A DNA stretch of 14,745 nucleotides from Bacillota bacterium (GCA_023481335.1 JAMCWI010000096.1:1-14745); one strand, 5' to 3'; positions 1 through 7,135 are shown, counted from the first letter of the stretch. Notes: a model not told the origin generated them from the letters alone. Numbers and translations: made by a program.

Positions 1-14
1 ATCGCCACACGTCA

Positions 15-208
15 GCAGGTAGACGGGCTATTCCAAAAGCGGAGCGGAGCGTTCGGCTGCGTTGCTTAGCGCGAACCTATCCACAGAGGAATGCCTTATG
101 AGTGCTTAATGACTGAACTGGCTGTCTGCTAGCGCGGTAGCTGCGACCTAGAATTAATGAACAAGTAAAGTCGCGAGAGCGTAGCGTTGGAATTGCCTGG
201 CTACCTGC
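15..208. repeat. 194-bp imperfect palindromic element of unknown identity
   Basis: The two ends are inverted repeats. On the left, GCAGGTAG (15-22), GGC (26-28) and ATTCCAA (30-36) match, in order, TTGGAAT (187-193), GCC (195-197) and CTACCTGC (201-208) on the right. Inside the arms, GC-rich runs (39-51 and 170-186) can continue the stem. The interior holds smaller inverted repeats such as GTTCG (51-55) with CGAAC (72-76). No convincing ORF with an SD sequence is present. The right arm runs into a module that recurs in the 3' UTRs of the two origin operons, and a terminator follows at 234-255. It may be a MITE, the structured end of an insertion sequence, or a structured RNA continuing from the left. 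The palindrome is seen; its identity is unknown. Confidence 0.55.
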
Positions 209-220
209 GAGAACTTTATC
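195..220 (+). repeat. Diverged copy of the 3'-UTR module (copy 0)
   Basis: This 26-nt stretch matches the module at 12829-12864 at 22 of 26 positions and shares the core CCTGCGAG followed by ACTTT. Like the other two copies, it lies just upstream of a hairpin plus T run in the same orientation. Relatedness is inferred from the match and the shared context; a match this short could still be chance. Confidence 0.45.
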
Positions 221-233
221 GTAATCTAAAAAT

Positions 234-255
234 CCGGGAAAACCCTTGGTTTTTT
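234..255. terminator. Intrinsic terminator, usable from both sides
   Basis: CCGGG (234-238), loop AAAA, then CCC and GG separated by a TT bulge (243-249) form a short hairpin followed by six T on the plus strand. Read on the minus strand, the same hairpin is followed by ATTTTTAG. It can therefore end a transcript entering from the left and also the convergent small gene whose stop is at 267. The stem is short, so strength is uncertain. Confidence 0.5.
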
Positions 256-266
256 ACGTTAAAAAA

Positions 267-437
267 TTATTTTGGGTTGGTGGCGATAGGTTCCTTGGCT
301 TCAACATCACCCTGTTTTACTTTTATTGCTTTTTCTTGTTCGGTTAGACCAGGTTCGTCACTTATCTCGTCCCTGTAATCACCGCCCGCATTATAAGCGG
401 CAGGGAACAGTCCTCTGTTTTTCTGTGCGCTGGGCAT
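267..437 (-). CDS. Small hypothetical protein, 56 aa
   Basis: I do not recognise the family. The ORF starts at ATG 437 behind a perfect SD sequence, AAGGAGG at 446-452, with 8 nt spacing, and runs uninterrupted to TAA at 267. The protein starts MPSAQKNRGL and ends EPIATNPK. It is hydrophilic, has no membrane segment or signal peptide and no cysteine, and is rich in Lys, Glu, Asp and Ala. It looks like a small soluble or partly disordered protein. Downstream, the hairpin at 234-255 can terminate it. The 438-671 spacer toward the divergent merR gene shows no convincing promoter for it. The ideal SD and adjacent terminator argue for a real gene, although the plus-strand ORF overlapping it (187-378) is slightly longer. 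Function cannot be inferred from the sequence or neighbours. Confidence 0.65.
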   Translation of the reverse strand: MPSAQKNRGLFPAAYNAGGDYRDEISDEPGLTEQEKAIKVKQGDVEAKEPIATNPK

Positions 438-671
438 AGATAAAACCTCCTTATAAATATAGATGCAATCTCTAATATTTTGCCTCTTCTGCGAGAGAAA
501 TATATCCTAGTTTTTAAAACAAAATACTTATCAATATTCTATTGTTTGCTTCATCTGCGAAACTCCTGTCTGTTTTCTTCTTGCTCCTGCTACCGAATTT
601 GGCATAGAAAAAAACAGCATTTCAATTTTATCGATTCTAAAGAAAAGGAATTAATAAAGGTTAAATACTTA

Positions 672-702
672 TTGACATTGACGTTACGTTAATGTGTATA
701 GT
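672..702 (+). promoter_or_regulatory. merR promoter with 19-bp spacer and palindromic operator
   Basis: A -35 TTGACA (672-677) and -10 TATAGT (697-702) are separated by 19 bp, the long spacing typical of promoters activated by MerR-family proteins. Arms ACATTGACGT (675-684) and ACGTTAATGT (686-695) form a palindrome around T685 with 9 of 10 pairs matching. It sits across the spacer, where MerR dimers bind. Its position directly in front of the regulator gene implies autoregulation, which is an inference. Confidence 0.85.
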
Positions 703-724
703 TATCTTGTCGGGAGGTGAGGAC

Positions 725-1489
725 ATGGAATATACCGTGCAAAAACTAGGTAAGTTGGCGGGTGTTAGCACCAGGACTTTGAGATATTATGATGAGTTGG
801 GAATTCTTAAGCCGTCAAGAATTAACTCATCGGGGTATCGCATTTATGGTCAAACAGAGGTTGACAGGCTGCAGCAGATTCTTTTTTATAGAGAGCTCGG
901 TATGAATTTAGAAAGTATTAAAGATATCGTAACCGCTCCTTCCTTTGATGCAGCGAAGGCGCTGATTGAACACCGAGAAAAGCTTTTAGATAAAAGAGAG
1001 CAATTGGATTTATTAATTGAGAATGTAGAAAAAACAATTGCCTTAACAGAAGGGAGAATTACAATGAGCGATAAAGAAAAATTTGAGGGCTTTAAGCAAA
1101 AACTAATTGAAGATAATGAAAAGAAGTATGGTAAAGAAATTCGGGAAAAATATGGAGATAAGGTTGTTAACAAATCAAACAACAAACTGCAAAATATGAC
1201 GCAAGAAGAATACGATGCCGTTACGAAACTTGGAGATGAGGTTATTAAAACTCTTTATGCGGCATTTCAAACGGGTGACCCTTCCAGTGACCTAGCCCAA
1301 AAAGCAGCAGATTTACATCGTCAGTGGTTAAACTTTTATTGGGACGGCTACAACAAAGAGGCGCACGTGGGAGTTACTCAGATGTATGTAGATGACGAAA
1401 GATTCAAAGCCTATTATGATGAGAAACAACTAGGCTCTGCTGAATTTTTAAGAGATGCGGTTCTTATTTACGCTGGAATGAAAGCCTAG
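725..1489 (+). CDS. MerR-family transcriptional regulator with TipAS-type effector domain
   Basis: A 254-aa regulator. The N-terminus (about 1-70) is a MerR winged helix-turn-helix, with YTVQKLGKLAGVSTRTLRYY followed by DELGILKPSR and GYRIY. Residues about 75-115 form the dimerisation coiled coil. The C-terminal half (about 120-250) resembles the TipAS ligand-binding domain of TipA/Mta-type regulators, with its QWL..YWDGYN and MYV.DERF.AYYD stretches. Such proteins bind hydrophobic or thiopeptide-like drugs and activate multidrug transporter or their own promoters. ATG 725 is chosen because GGGAGGTGA lies just upstream and the upstream ATG at 692 falls inside the promoter. No transporter gene is adjacent, so its targets other than itself are unknown. 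It converges on the rsmG operon. Confidence 0.88.
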   Translation: MEYTVQKLGKLAGVSTRTLRYYDELGILKPSRINSSGYRIYGQTEVDRLQQILFYRELGMNLESIKDIVTAPSFDAAKALIEHREKLLDKREQLDLLIENVEKTIALTEGRITMSDKEKFEGFKQKLIEDNEKKYGKEIREKYGDKVVNKSNNKLQNMTQEEYDAVTKLGDEVIKTLYAAFQTGDPSSDLAQKAADLHRQWLNFYWDGYNKEAHVGVTQMYVDDERFKAYYDEKQLGSAEFLRDAVLIYAGMKA

Positions 1490-1541
1490 AAATAAACTTA
1501 TATTTTTCTATCCTATGTTGAGTTTAAGAATCCACCCTTAC

Positions 1542-1592
1542 AAACAATCGGTTCACTGGCTTTATCACGGACAACCGGTTAACCTATTGTTT
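1542..1592. repeat. Inverted repeat between merR and the rsmG operon terminator
   Basis: AAACAATCGGTT (1542-1553) and AACCTATTGTTT (1581-1592) are inverted arms with one mismatch, separated by 27 nt that include AACCGGTT. It lies 52 nt past the merR stop. No long T run follows it on the plus strand, so it would be a poor intrinsic terminator. It could be a 3'-UTR fold or the remnant of an insertion. Function unknown. Confidence 0.45.
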
Positions 1593-1596
1593 CTCG

Positions 1597-1631
1597 CAAA
1601 ACAAAAGAATCCAGGCAAACCCTGGATTCTT
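1597..1631 (-). terminator. Intrinsic terminator of the rpmH-rsmG gene cluster
   Basis: AAGAATCCAGG (1605-1615) and CCTGGATTCTT (1621-1631) form a perfect 11-bp stem with loop CAAAC. On the minus strand the stem is followed by TTTTGTTTTG; on the plus strand no T run follows. It is therefore oriented to end the leftward operon, about 120 nt past the rsmG stop and just after the repeat element at 1638-1749. Confidence 0.88.
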
Positions 1632-1637
1632 GTCAAG

Positions 1638-1749
1638 TTGTTGAGAAAATCCTCGCAGGCAGCCTGGCTTTTGAGAGGTGAGAAGTGAGATGTTGGAAGT
1701 GAGAAAAATATCCAACCTCTAACCTCTAACCTCTAACCTCTAACTTCTA
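1638..1749 (-). repeat. Heptamer-repeat/module element, copy A (3' UTR of rsmG)
   Basis: Read on the minus strand from the rsmG stop, it holds about five tandem TTAGAGG/TTAGAAG-type heptamers (about 1714-1749). Then come degenerate heptamers of the TGGAAGT/GAGATGT type, and then a 36-nt module (1638-1673) with core GCCAGGCTGCCTGCGAGGA. The module differs at one position from that at 12829-12864. The array ends 2 nt from the rsmG stop codon and the operon terminator follows the module. Seen directly; its role is unknown. Confidence 0.85.
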
Positions 1750-1751
1750 TG

Positions 1752-2474
1752 TTATAGGATAGGTTTTTTAGCCGGTGTGCCCGCTTTACGGGGATAGGCT
1801 TTAGGGGTGGATTGTATCTTTTTTATGATCACTAAACTGCGCCCATCCTGGATGAGGGGTAAATTTAGCTTTTTCACTTCTTGCAATTGGCCGCCCAGGG
1901 TTTTAAAGGCTTTATCGCCTTCCTGAACTTCCTCTTCAATGGCTGGGCCCTTTTGAGAGATGAAAAAGCCGTTAACTTTTACACAGGGCAGGCAGTACTC
2001 TGCCAGCACCGCCAGTCTGGCCACCGCCCTGGAAACAACAAAATCATATTTTTCCCGGTGTTCCGGGCGCTGTGCAAAATCTTCTGCCCTGTCATGGATA
2101 GCCTGAATACCCCTTAACCCCAAAGCAGCAATGGTATCATTTAAAAAACCGATCCGTTTACTTAAAGAATCCATTAATATTACATCTAAATCGGGTCGGT
2201 AAATTTTTAAGGGCAGGCCCGGAAACCCTGCGCCCGTGCCAACATCAAGCACTCGGGCGCCCTGCGGTACATCTGCCGCCTTTAAACAGGTAAGGGAATC
2301 GATAAAGTGCTTTACGGCCACTTCCCGGGGTTCGGTAATGGCGGTGAGATTAAATTTTTGGCTTCCTTTTATAATCATTTCATAGTATTTCTGAAACAGC
2401 TCCAGCTGCTCTGGAGAAAAAATAAATTCCATATCCTCTGCAGCATTTTTCAGGGCTGTCTTAATTTCACTCAT
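1752..2474 (-). CDS. rsmG: 16S rRNA (guanine-527 N7) methyltransferase RsmG (GidB)
   Basis: A 240-aa SAM-dependent methyltransferase that makes m7G527 in 16S rRNA, the streptomycin-site modification; loss of the enzyme is linked to low-level streptomycin resistance. The Rossmann motif I VLDVGTGAGFPGLPLKI lies near residues 75-91. NLTAITEPREVAVKHFIDSL before it and FVVSRAVARL after it are family hallmarks. Length is normal. The start ATG overlaps the mnmG stop by one base (TAATGA), indicating translational coupling. The C-terminus carries a basic tail, AYPRKAGTPAKKPIL, commonly seen in this family. It is the last gene of the leftward cluster. Confidence 0.96.
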   Translation of the reverse strand: MSEIKTALKNAAEDMEFIFSPEQLELFQKYYEMIIKGSQKFNLTAITEPREVAVKHFIDSLTCLKAADVPQGARVLDVGTGAGFPGLPLKIYRPDLDVILMDSLSKRIGFLNDTIAALGLRGIQAIHDRAEDFAQRPEHREKYDFVVSRAVARLAVLAEYCLPCVKVNGFFISQKGPAIEEEVQEGDKAFKTLGGQLQEVKKLNLPLIQDGRSLVIIKKIQSTPKAYPRKAGTPAKKPIL

Positions 2475-4366
2475 TACTGCTCACCTCCGGCGACCCTGCG
2501 CCGTTCCTGCTCCAGCCAAATCAGCAACACCGATATATCCGCCGGGCTGACGCCGGATATACGGGAGGCCTGTCCGATGGAGGAGGGTTTGAATTTGTCC
2601 AGCTTTTGCCGGGCTTCCACAGATAGACCCTTAATACCCTGATAATTGATATCCTCCCGTAACTTGCGTCCCTCCAACTTCTCAAAACGCTCCACCTGGG
2701 CCAACTGCTTTTTAATATATCCCTCGTATTTTATTTCAATATCCACTTCCTCTATAACTTCATTCGACAGAGGAGTAAAATCATCGGAAAGATTTAACAG
2801 CGTTTTATAATTTATTTCCGGTCTCCTTAGCAGGTTGATGGCCGGTGTGGATTGGGTGATTTCGCTGGAACCTAACTCCCTTAACACTGCATTAGTTTCC
2901 TCGCCTGCAGGAATGACAATTGTCTTTAGGCGCTCCATTTCCTCACCGATGGCCTGCCATTTTTTCATATAATGGTCATACCGAACTTCACTGACCAATC
3001 CAATATCATAACCCTTTTGGGTCAATCGGTGATCTGCGTTATCCTGCCGCAGCAGCAAACGGTATTCCGCCCGGGCCGTCATCAATCGGTAGGGTTCATT
3101 GGTGCCTTTGGTTACCAAGTCGTCAATTAGCACCCCAATATAGGCTTCCGCCCGGGATAGGGTGAAGGGTTCTTTTTCCTGTACCTGTAAGGCGGCGTTA
3201 ATGCCGGCCATAATCCCCTGGGCCGCTGCTTCCTCATAACCGGAAGTTCCGTTGATCTGCCCGGCGGTATAAAGGCCTGGTATTGTTTTGGTTTCCAGGG
3301 TGGCCTTCAATTGTGTAGGAACCACTTGGTCATATTCGATAGCATAGCCCGGCCGCATAATTTCAACATTCTCCAACCCGGGCACCGACCGCAGCATTTG
3401 CAGCTGCACATCCGGCGGCAAACTGGTGGACATACCCTGGACGTACATTTCGTAGGTGATTAACCCCTCTGGTTCAACAAAAATTTGGTGTTGGGGTTTA
3501 TCTGCAAAACGAACCACTTTATCTTCAATGGATGGGCAATAACGGGGGCCCACTCCCTCGATAATCCCTGCATAGAGAGGAGATCTATGCAAGTTATCCC
3601 GGATAATCTGGTGAGTTTGCTCGGTGGTATAGGTGAGCCAGCAGGGTACTTGCTCCCGCTGTCTTACCGGAGAAATAAAGGAAAAATTATGGACTTCCTC
3701 ATCCCCGTGTTGAATGGCCATTTTGGAAAAATCCACAGTTCTCCGGTCTACTCTGGCCGGTGTGCCGGTTTTAAAACGGCCCAATTCCAACCCTAAATTT
3801 CTCAGATTATCACTGAGGGTCACCGAAGGGAATTGGCTGTTGGGTCCGCCGGGGAAGTGAACATTGCCAATGATAATGCGGCCTTTTAAATAAGTACCGG
3901 TGGTGACAATAACGGTCCGGGTGGCAAATACGGCCCCAATATGGGTGACCACACCGCTGACCCGTCCGTTCTCCACAAGAATTTCTTCCACCAGCAGTTG
4001 TTTAATATCCAGGTTTTCCTGGGATTCCAATGTTTTCTTCATTAACAATTGATACTTATTTTTATCGGCCTGGGCCCGCAGGGCATGAACGGCCGGTCCC
4101 TTGCCGGTGTTGAGCATCCTCATTTGAATAGCCGTAAGATCTGTATTTAATCCCATCTGCCCCCCCAGGGCGTCAATTTCCTTTACCAAATGAGATTTGG
4201 CAGGGCCCCCCACCGCCGGGTTGCAGGGCATGCCGGTTGCATTATCCAAATTCAAGGTAAGAACCAGTGTCTTACATCCCATCCTGGCCGACGCCAAGGC
4301 GGCTTCACAACCGGCATGCCCTGCCCCCACCACAATCACATCATAATCTCCCGCATGGTAACGCAA
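2474..4366 (-). CDS. mnmG: tRNA uridine-5-carboxymethylaminomethyl modification enzyme MnmG (GidA)
   Basis: With MnmE, this FAD enzyme installs carboxymethylaminomethyl groups on U34 of tRNAs that read NNA/NNG codons. The FAD site GAGHAG is at residues 14-19. Further family signatures are MPCNPAVGGPAKSHLVKEID, GVGPRYCPSIEDK with the conserved Cys, and GQINGTSGYEEAAAQG. The start chosen is TTG 4366, giving 630 aa, close to the usual length. GAGGTGG (4375-4381) lies 8 nt upstream of it and overlaps the end of mnmE. The frame stays open to another TTG at 4405 (643 aa), but that codon has no properly spaced SD and would add residues that I do not recognise as part of the family N-terminus. The gene sits 13 nt past the mnmE stop. 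Confidence 0.95.
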   Translation of the reverse strand: MRYHAGDYDVIVVGAGHAGCEAALASARMGCKTLVLTLNLDNATGMPCNPAVGGPAKSHLVKEIDALGGQMGLNTDLTAIQMRMLNTGKGPAVHALRAQADKNKYQLLMKKTLESQENLDIKQLLVEEILVENGRVSGVVTHIGAVFATRTVIVTTGTYLKGRIIIGNVHFPGGPNSQFPSVTLSDNLRNLGLELGRFKTGTPARVDRRTVDFSKMAIQHGDEEVHNFSFISPVRQREQVPCWLTYTTEQTHQIIRDNLHRSPLYAGIIEGVGPRYCPSIEDKVVRFADKPQHQIFVEPEGLITYEMYVQGMSTSLPPDVQLQMLRSVPGLENVEIMRPGYAIEYDQVVPTQLKATLETKTIPGLYTAGQINGTSGYEEAAAQGIMAGINAALQVQEKEPFTLSRAEAYIGVLIDDLVTKGTNEPYRLMTARAEYRLLLRQDNADHRLTQKGYDIGLVSEVRYDHYMKKWQAIGEEMERLKTIVIPAGEETNAVLRELGSSEITQSTPAINLLRRPEINYKTLLNLSDDFTPLSNEVIEEVDIEIKYEGYIKKQLAQVERFEKLEGRKLREDINYQGIKGLSVEARQKLDKFKPSSIGQASRISGVSPADISVLLIWLEQERRRVAGGEQ

Positions 4367-4379
4367 CTTTTTTTCCACC

Positions 4380-5762
4380 TCATTTACCGATACAAAAATC
4401 TGCAAAAATCCTATCGATTAGATCTTCTGTTACACTGTTGCCCGTTATTTCCCCAAGTATTTCCCAGGATGATTTAATATCGATGGAAACAATATCCGGG
4501 GGTATAGATTGATGAATACCCCAACCGGCCTCCTGTAAATGTTTTTTCGCCCTTTCCAAGGCAAGCTTATGACGAGAATTGGAAACAAATACATTCTCCG
4601 CCGCGGTTATTTTTCCTTCTAAGACCAACGCTAAAATGGACTGCTCCAAACGATCCAGGCCAATCTCCTTTTGGGCGGATATTTCCAGTATATCACTAAA
4701 ACCAATCAGTTTTTTTAACTCAGCTTGATCAATGGCGTTCCGGGCAATGTCAATTTTATTAATCAATACCAGAACCTTTTTCTCTTTAATTAAATCAATC
4801 ACACGCAGGTCCTCTTCGGACAGACCGGTGAAGGCATCCAGCACCAACAATATTAAATCTGCCTGATTAAGTAATTGCTTGGATCTTTCAACACCGAGTT
4901 TTTCCACTAGGTCTTGGGTTTCCCGCAAGCCTGCGGTATCAATAATTTTTAATGGCACACCCTTAATGTTCAGCACTTCTTCAATGACATCCCGGGTGGT
5001 GCCGGGGATATCCGTAACAATGGCCCTTTGTTCCCTCAACAGGGCATTTAACAGAGAGGATTTACCCACATTAGGTTTTCCCACGATAACCGTTCTGAGT
5101 CCTTCCCGGTAAATCTTTCCCGTATCTGCATTGTCCAGCAGTTGTTCTATTACCTTTAACAACCCGTTGCAGCGACCCGCCATTTCCTCCAGGGTTTCCT
5201 CCGGAATGTCGTCCTCGGGGAAATCGATGATAGCTTCGATCTGTGCCAGCAGACCCAATAGTTCATGCTGTAAAGCACTTACTTTATCCGAGAGTTTGCC
5301 CCCCAACTGTGCCATGGCGATCTTAGCCCCGGCATCGGTCTTGGCCCGGATAATATCAATGATAGACTCGGCCTGGGCTAAATCCAGGCGGCCGTTTAAA
5401 AAAGCCCGCTTACTGAATTCCCCCGGTTCCGCCAGACGGGTGCCCTGGCGCAGTACGACCTCCAATACCCTGCGCAGGGGCACAATCCCCCCGTGGCAGC
5501 TGATTTCCACCACATCTTCGGCGGTAAAACTGCGGGGGCCCCGCATCACCGAGAGCAGCACTTCGTCAATGATTTCCCGGGATGCCGGATCCACCACGTG
5601 GCCGTAAACGAGTTTATAATTGTCCTTGATGTACCAATCCTGATTAACTTTGGGCTGAAAAACCAGCCGTCCCACATCAATGGCTGCCGGGCCGCTGATG
5701 CGAATGATTCCGATGCTTCCTTCCCCGAGAGGAGTGGCAATGGCAACAATGGTATCTTCCAA
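4380..5762 (-). CDS. mnmE: tRNA modification GTPase MnmE (TrmE)
   Basis: A 460-aa GTPase partner of MnmG in U34 tRNA modification. It has an N-terminal folate-binding domain, a helical domain with FLNGRLDLAQAESIIDII, and an inserted G domain. The G domain has G1 GKPNVGKSS (about 228-236), G3 DTAGLRET (275-282) and G4 NKID. It ends in the invariant C-terminal CIGK. TTG 5762 is chosen because GGAGG stands 8 nt upstream and the protein then begins EDTIVAIATPLGEG, as in homologues. The longer frame to 5822 would place its first codons inside the terminator hairpin at 5811-5840. No strong promoter is visible in the short gap after that terminator, so expression may depend on read-through. Confidence 0.95.
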   Translation of the reverse strand: MEDTIVAIATPLGEGSIGIIRISGPAAIDVGRLVFQPKVNQDWYIKDNYKLVYGHVVDPASREIIDEVLLSVMRGPRSFTAEDVVEISCHGGIVPLRRVLEVVLRQGTRLAEPGEFSKRAFLNGRLDLAQAESIIDIIRAKTDAGAKIAMAQLGGKLSDKVSALQHELLGLLAQIEAIIDFPEDDIPEETLEEMAGRCNGLLKVIEQLLDNADTGKIYREGLRTVIVGKPNVGKSSLLNALLREQRAIVTDIPGTTRDVIEEVLNIKGVPLKIIDTAGLRETQDLVEKLGVERSKQLLNQADLILLVLDAFTGLSEEDLRVIDLIKEKKVLVLINKIDIARNAIDQAELKKLIGFSDILEISAQKEIGLDRLEQSILALVLEGKITAAENVFVSNSRHKLALERAKKHLQEAGWGIHQSIPPDIVSIDIKSSWEILGEITGNSVTEDLIDRIFADFCIGK

Positions 5763-5809
5763 TGGTTCAACCTCCAGATGGCATTGGTAAAACAACGATA
5801 ATGATTTGG

Positions 5810-5842
5810 AAAAACCCAGCAACCACTGTTGCTGGGTTTTTT
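5810..5842 (-). terminator. Hairpin terminator between jag and mnmE
   Basis: AAAACCCAGCAAC (5811-5823) and GTTGCTGGGTTTT (5828-5840) form a perfect 13-bp stem with loop CACT. On the minus strand it ends in five T; on the plus strand in six T. It lies directly after the jag stop (5848) and upstream of mnmE, so it probably partly separates the rpmH-jag unit from mnmE-mnmG-rsmG. Confidence 0.88.
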
Positions 5843-5847
5843 ACATT

Positions 5848-6468
5848 TTATTTTTTTGGGGAAATAATAATTTTTCTGTAGGGTTCTTCACCTTCACTGA
5901 AGGTGTATATATCATTCCTTCCCTGGAGGGCTGTGTGGATGATGCGTCTTTCTTGAGAATTCATGGGCTCCAGCACAACACTTCTGCCTCGCATCTTCGC
6001 TTTATCGGCCAACCGCATGGCCAGTTTTTGCAATGTTTCTTCCCGGCGGTAGCGATAGCCTTCCACATCCAGAATGACTTTACGTCTAATTTCTTGGTTT
6101 TTGTTAATGGCTAAATTAATTAAATACTGCAGGGAATCCAAGGTTTCCCCCCGGCGCCCGATAAGAACACCCAGATCCGGCCCTTCTAAGCTGACCTGCA
6201 GTATTTGCTCCTGCTCTTTGACTTTTACATCAACAGGAATATCCATGGCCTGAAAAATACTCTTTAATAAGTGGTCTGCTCTTCTGGCAGGATTGTCTTT
6301 TAAGGTTAATTTCACTTTGGCGGGGCGGGAACCGATTAAACCAAACAAACCCTTGGATGGTTCCTCCATAATTTCAATGATAACATCTTCCCTTAATACG
6401 CCAAATTCCTGCAGGCCTAATTCAATGGCCTCATCGATGGTCTTACCGACCTTTTCTATTACCTTCAA
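5848..6468 (-). CDS. jag: RNA-binding protein Jag/KhpB (Jag-N, KH, R3H)
   Basis: A 206-aa cytoplasmic RNA-binding protein, also called KhpB or EloR. In other Firmicutes it partners KhpA and affects cell elongation and sRNA-type regulation. Residues 1-50 form the Jag-N domain, with the typical GLFGLIGSRPAKV. A KH domain follows with its GxxG loop as GRRG (104-107). The C-terminal R3H domain has R174 and H178 in ERRIIH. The start is TTG 6468, with AGAGGGGG 9 nt upstream inside the yidC coding end. It overlaps yidC by 26 nt, which implies coupling. No odd features. Confidence 0.93.
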   Translation of the reverse strand: MKVIEKVGKTIDEAIELGLQEFGVLREDVIIEIMEEPSKGLFGLIGSRPAKVKLTLKDNPARRADHLLKSIFQAMDIPVDVKVKEQEQILQVSLEGPDLGVLIGRRGETLDSLQYLINLAINKNQEIRRKVILDVEGYRYRREETLQKLAMRLADKAKMRGRSVVLEPMNSQERRIIHTALQGRNDIYTFSEGEEPYRKIIISPKK

Positions 6469-7135
6469 CTCCGGTTACCCCCTCTTTAAGGTGCAGGGTG
6501 TCTTTATTAATAAACCACTGTTGAATCGCTCCAACAATATTAAACACAACCCAGTATAACGCCAAACCAGCCGGTACGGTGCTGGCAATCCAGCCGATCA
6601 ATAAGGGCATCATATACAACATAGTCCTCTGGGTCGGGTCCTGGGGATTGGTGGTAAGTTTAGACTGCATATAAGTGGTGATAGCCGCCAGAAGAGGTAA
6701 AATGAAGTAAGGATCCTTTTGACTTAAGGATTCAACCCAGAAAAAATGAGCATGTTCCGGATTCTTAAAAGGAAAATCAAAGAGGGCCTGATAAAGAGCA
6801 ATCAAAATTGGCATTTGCAGCAGCAACGGCAAACAGCCCGCCATGGGATTGACGTTATTCTCTTTATAAAGATCCATAATTTTTTGCTGCATTACCTGAG
6901 GATCTTTTTTCTTATACTTATCCTGAATAGCCTTAATTTCAGGCGCCAATTTCTGCATCATAACCATGGAATGCATCTGCTTTTTGGTAAGGGGGTACAA
7001 AACAACCTTAATGATCACCGTTAAGGCGATGATGGCCAGGGCATAGCTTGGCACACCCATCGACACGGTGAAACCATATAACCAATTCATAAATGCAGTC
7101 ATTCCATCTACAATGGCATCAAACCATGCAAACAA
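6443..7135 (-). CDS. yidC: Membrane protein insertase YidC (Oxa1/SpoIIIJ family)
   Basis: A 230-aa insertase that inserts and folds membrane proteins, alone or with SecYEG. It has the short Gram-positive layout with about five hydrophobic segments. The first core helix is YALAIIALTVIIKVVLYPL, followed by the cytoplasmic hairpin KKQMHSMVMMQKLAPEIKAIQDKYKKK. A later helix reads CLPLLLQMPILIALYQALF. The groove position that is Arg in Bacillus SpoIIIJ appears to be Lys here (VIIKVVLYP), a conservative change. No signal peptide with a lipobox is visible, unlike Bacillus SpoIIIJ. The start is TTG 7135 with AAGGAGG 8 nt upstream. In spore formers such proteins can also assist the SpoIIIA-SpoIIQ channel; that role is not shown here. 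Confidence 0.94.
   Translation of the reverse strand: MFAWFDAIVDGMTAFMNWLYGFTVSMGVPSYALAIIALTVIIKVVLYPLTKKQMHSMVMMQKLAPEIKAIQDKYKKKDPQVMQQKIMDLYKENNVNPMAGCLPLLLQMPILIALYQALFDFPFKNPEHAHFFWVESLSQKDPYFILPLLAAITTYMQSKLTTNPQDPTQRTMLYMMPLLIGWIASTVPAGLALYWVVFNIVGAIQQWFINKDTLHLKEGVTGVEGNRKGR

Noticed and set aside
77..85. One-mismatch DnaA box CTATCCACA
   Set aside because: It is isolated, over 8 kb from the main cluster, and within a structured repeat; a single 8/9 match is expected by chance.
187..378. Plus-strand ORF of 63 codons
   Set aside because: It has no SD sequence, starts inside the palindrome, runs through the terminator hairpin, and is antisense to the better supported small gene at 267-437.
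480..692. Plus-strand ORF of 70 codons before merR
   Set aside because: There is no SD sequence, composition is low-complexity, and it runs through the merR promoter and operator.
692..724. Upstream ATG extension of the MerR regulator
   Set aside because: The ATG lies between the -35 and -10 elements, so it would be upstream of the transcript; ATG 725 has a good SD.
4367..4405. N-terminal extension of MnmG to TTG 4405
   Set aside because: It lacks a spaced SD and overlaps mnmE by 26 nt, while TTG 4366 has GAGGTGG at 8 nt and gives the usual length.
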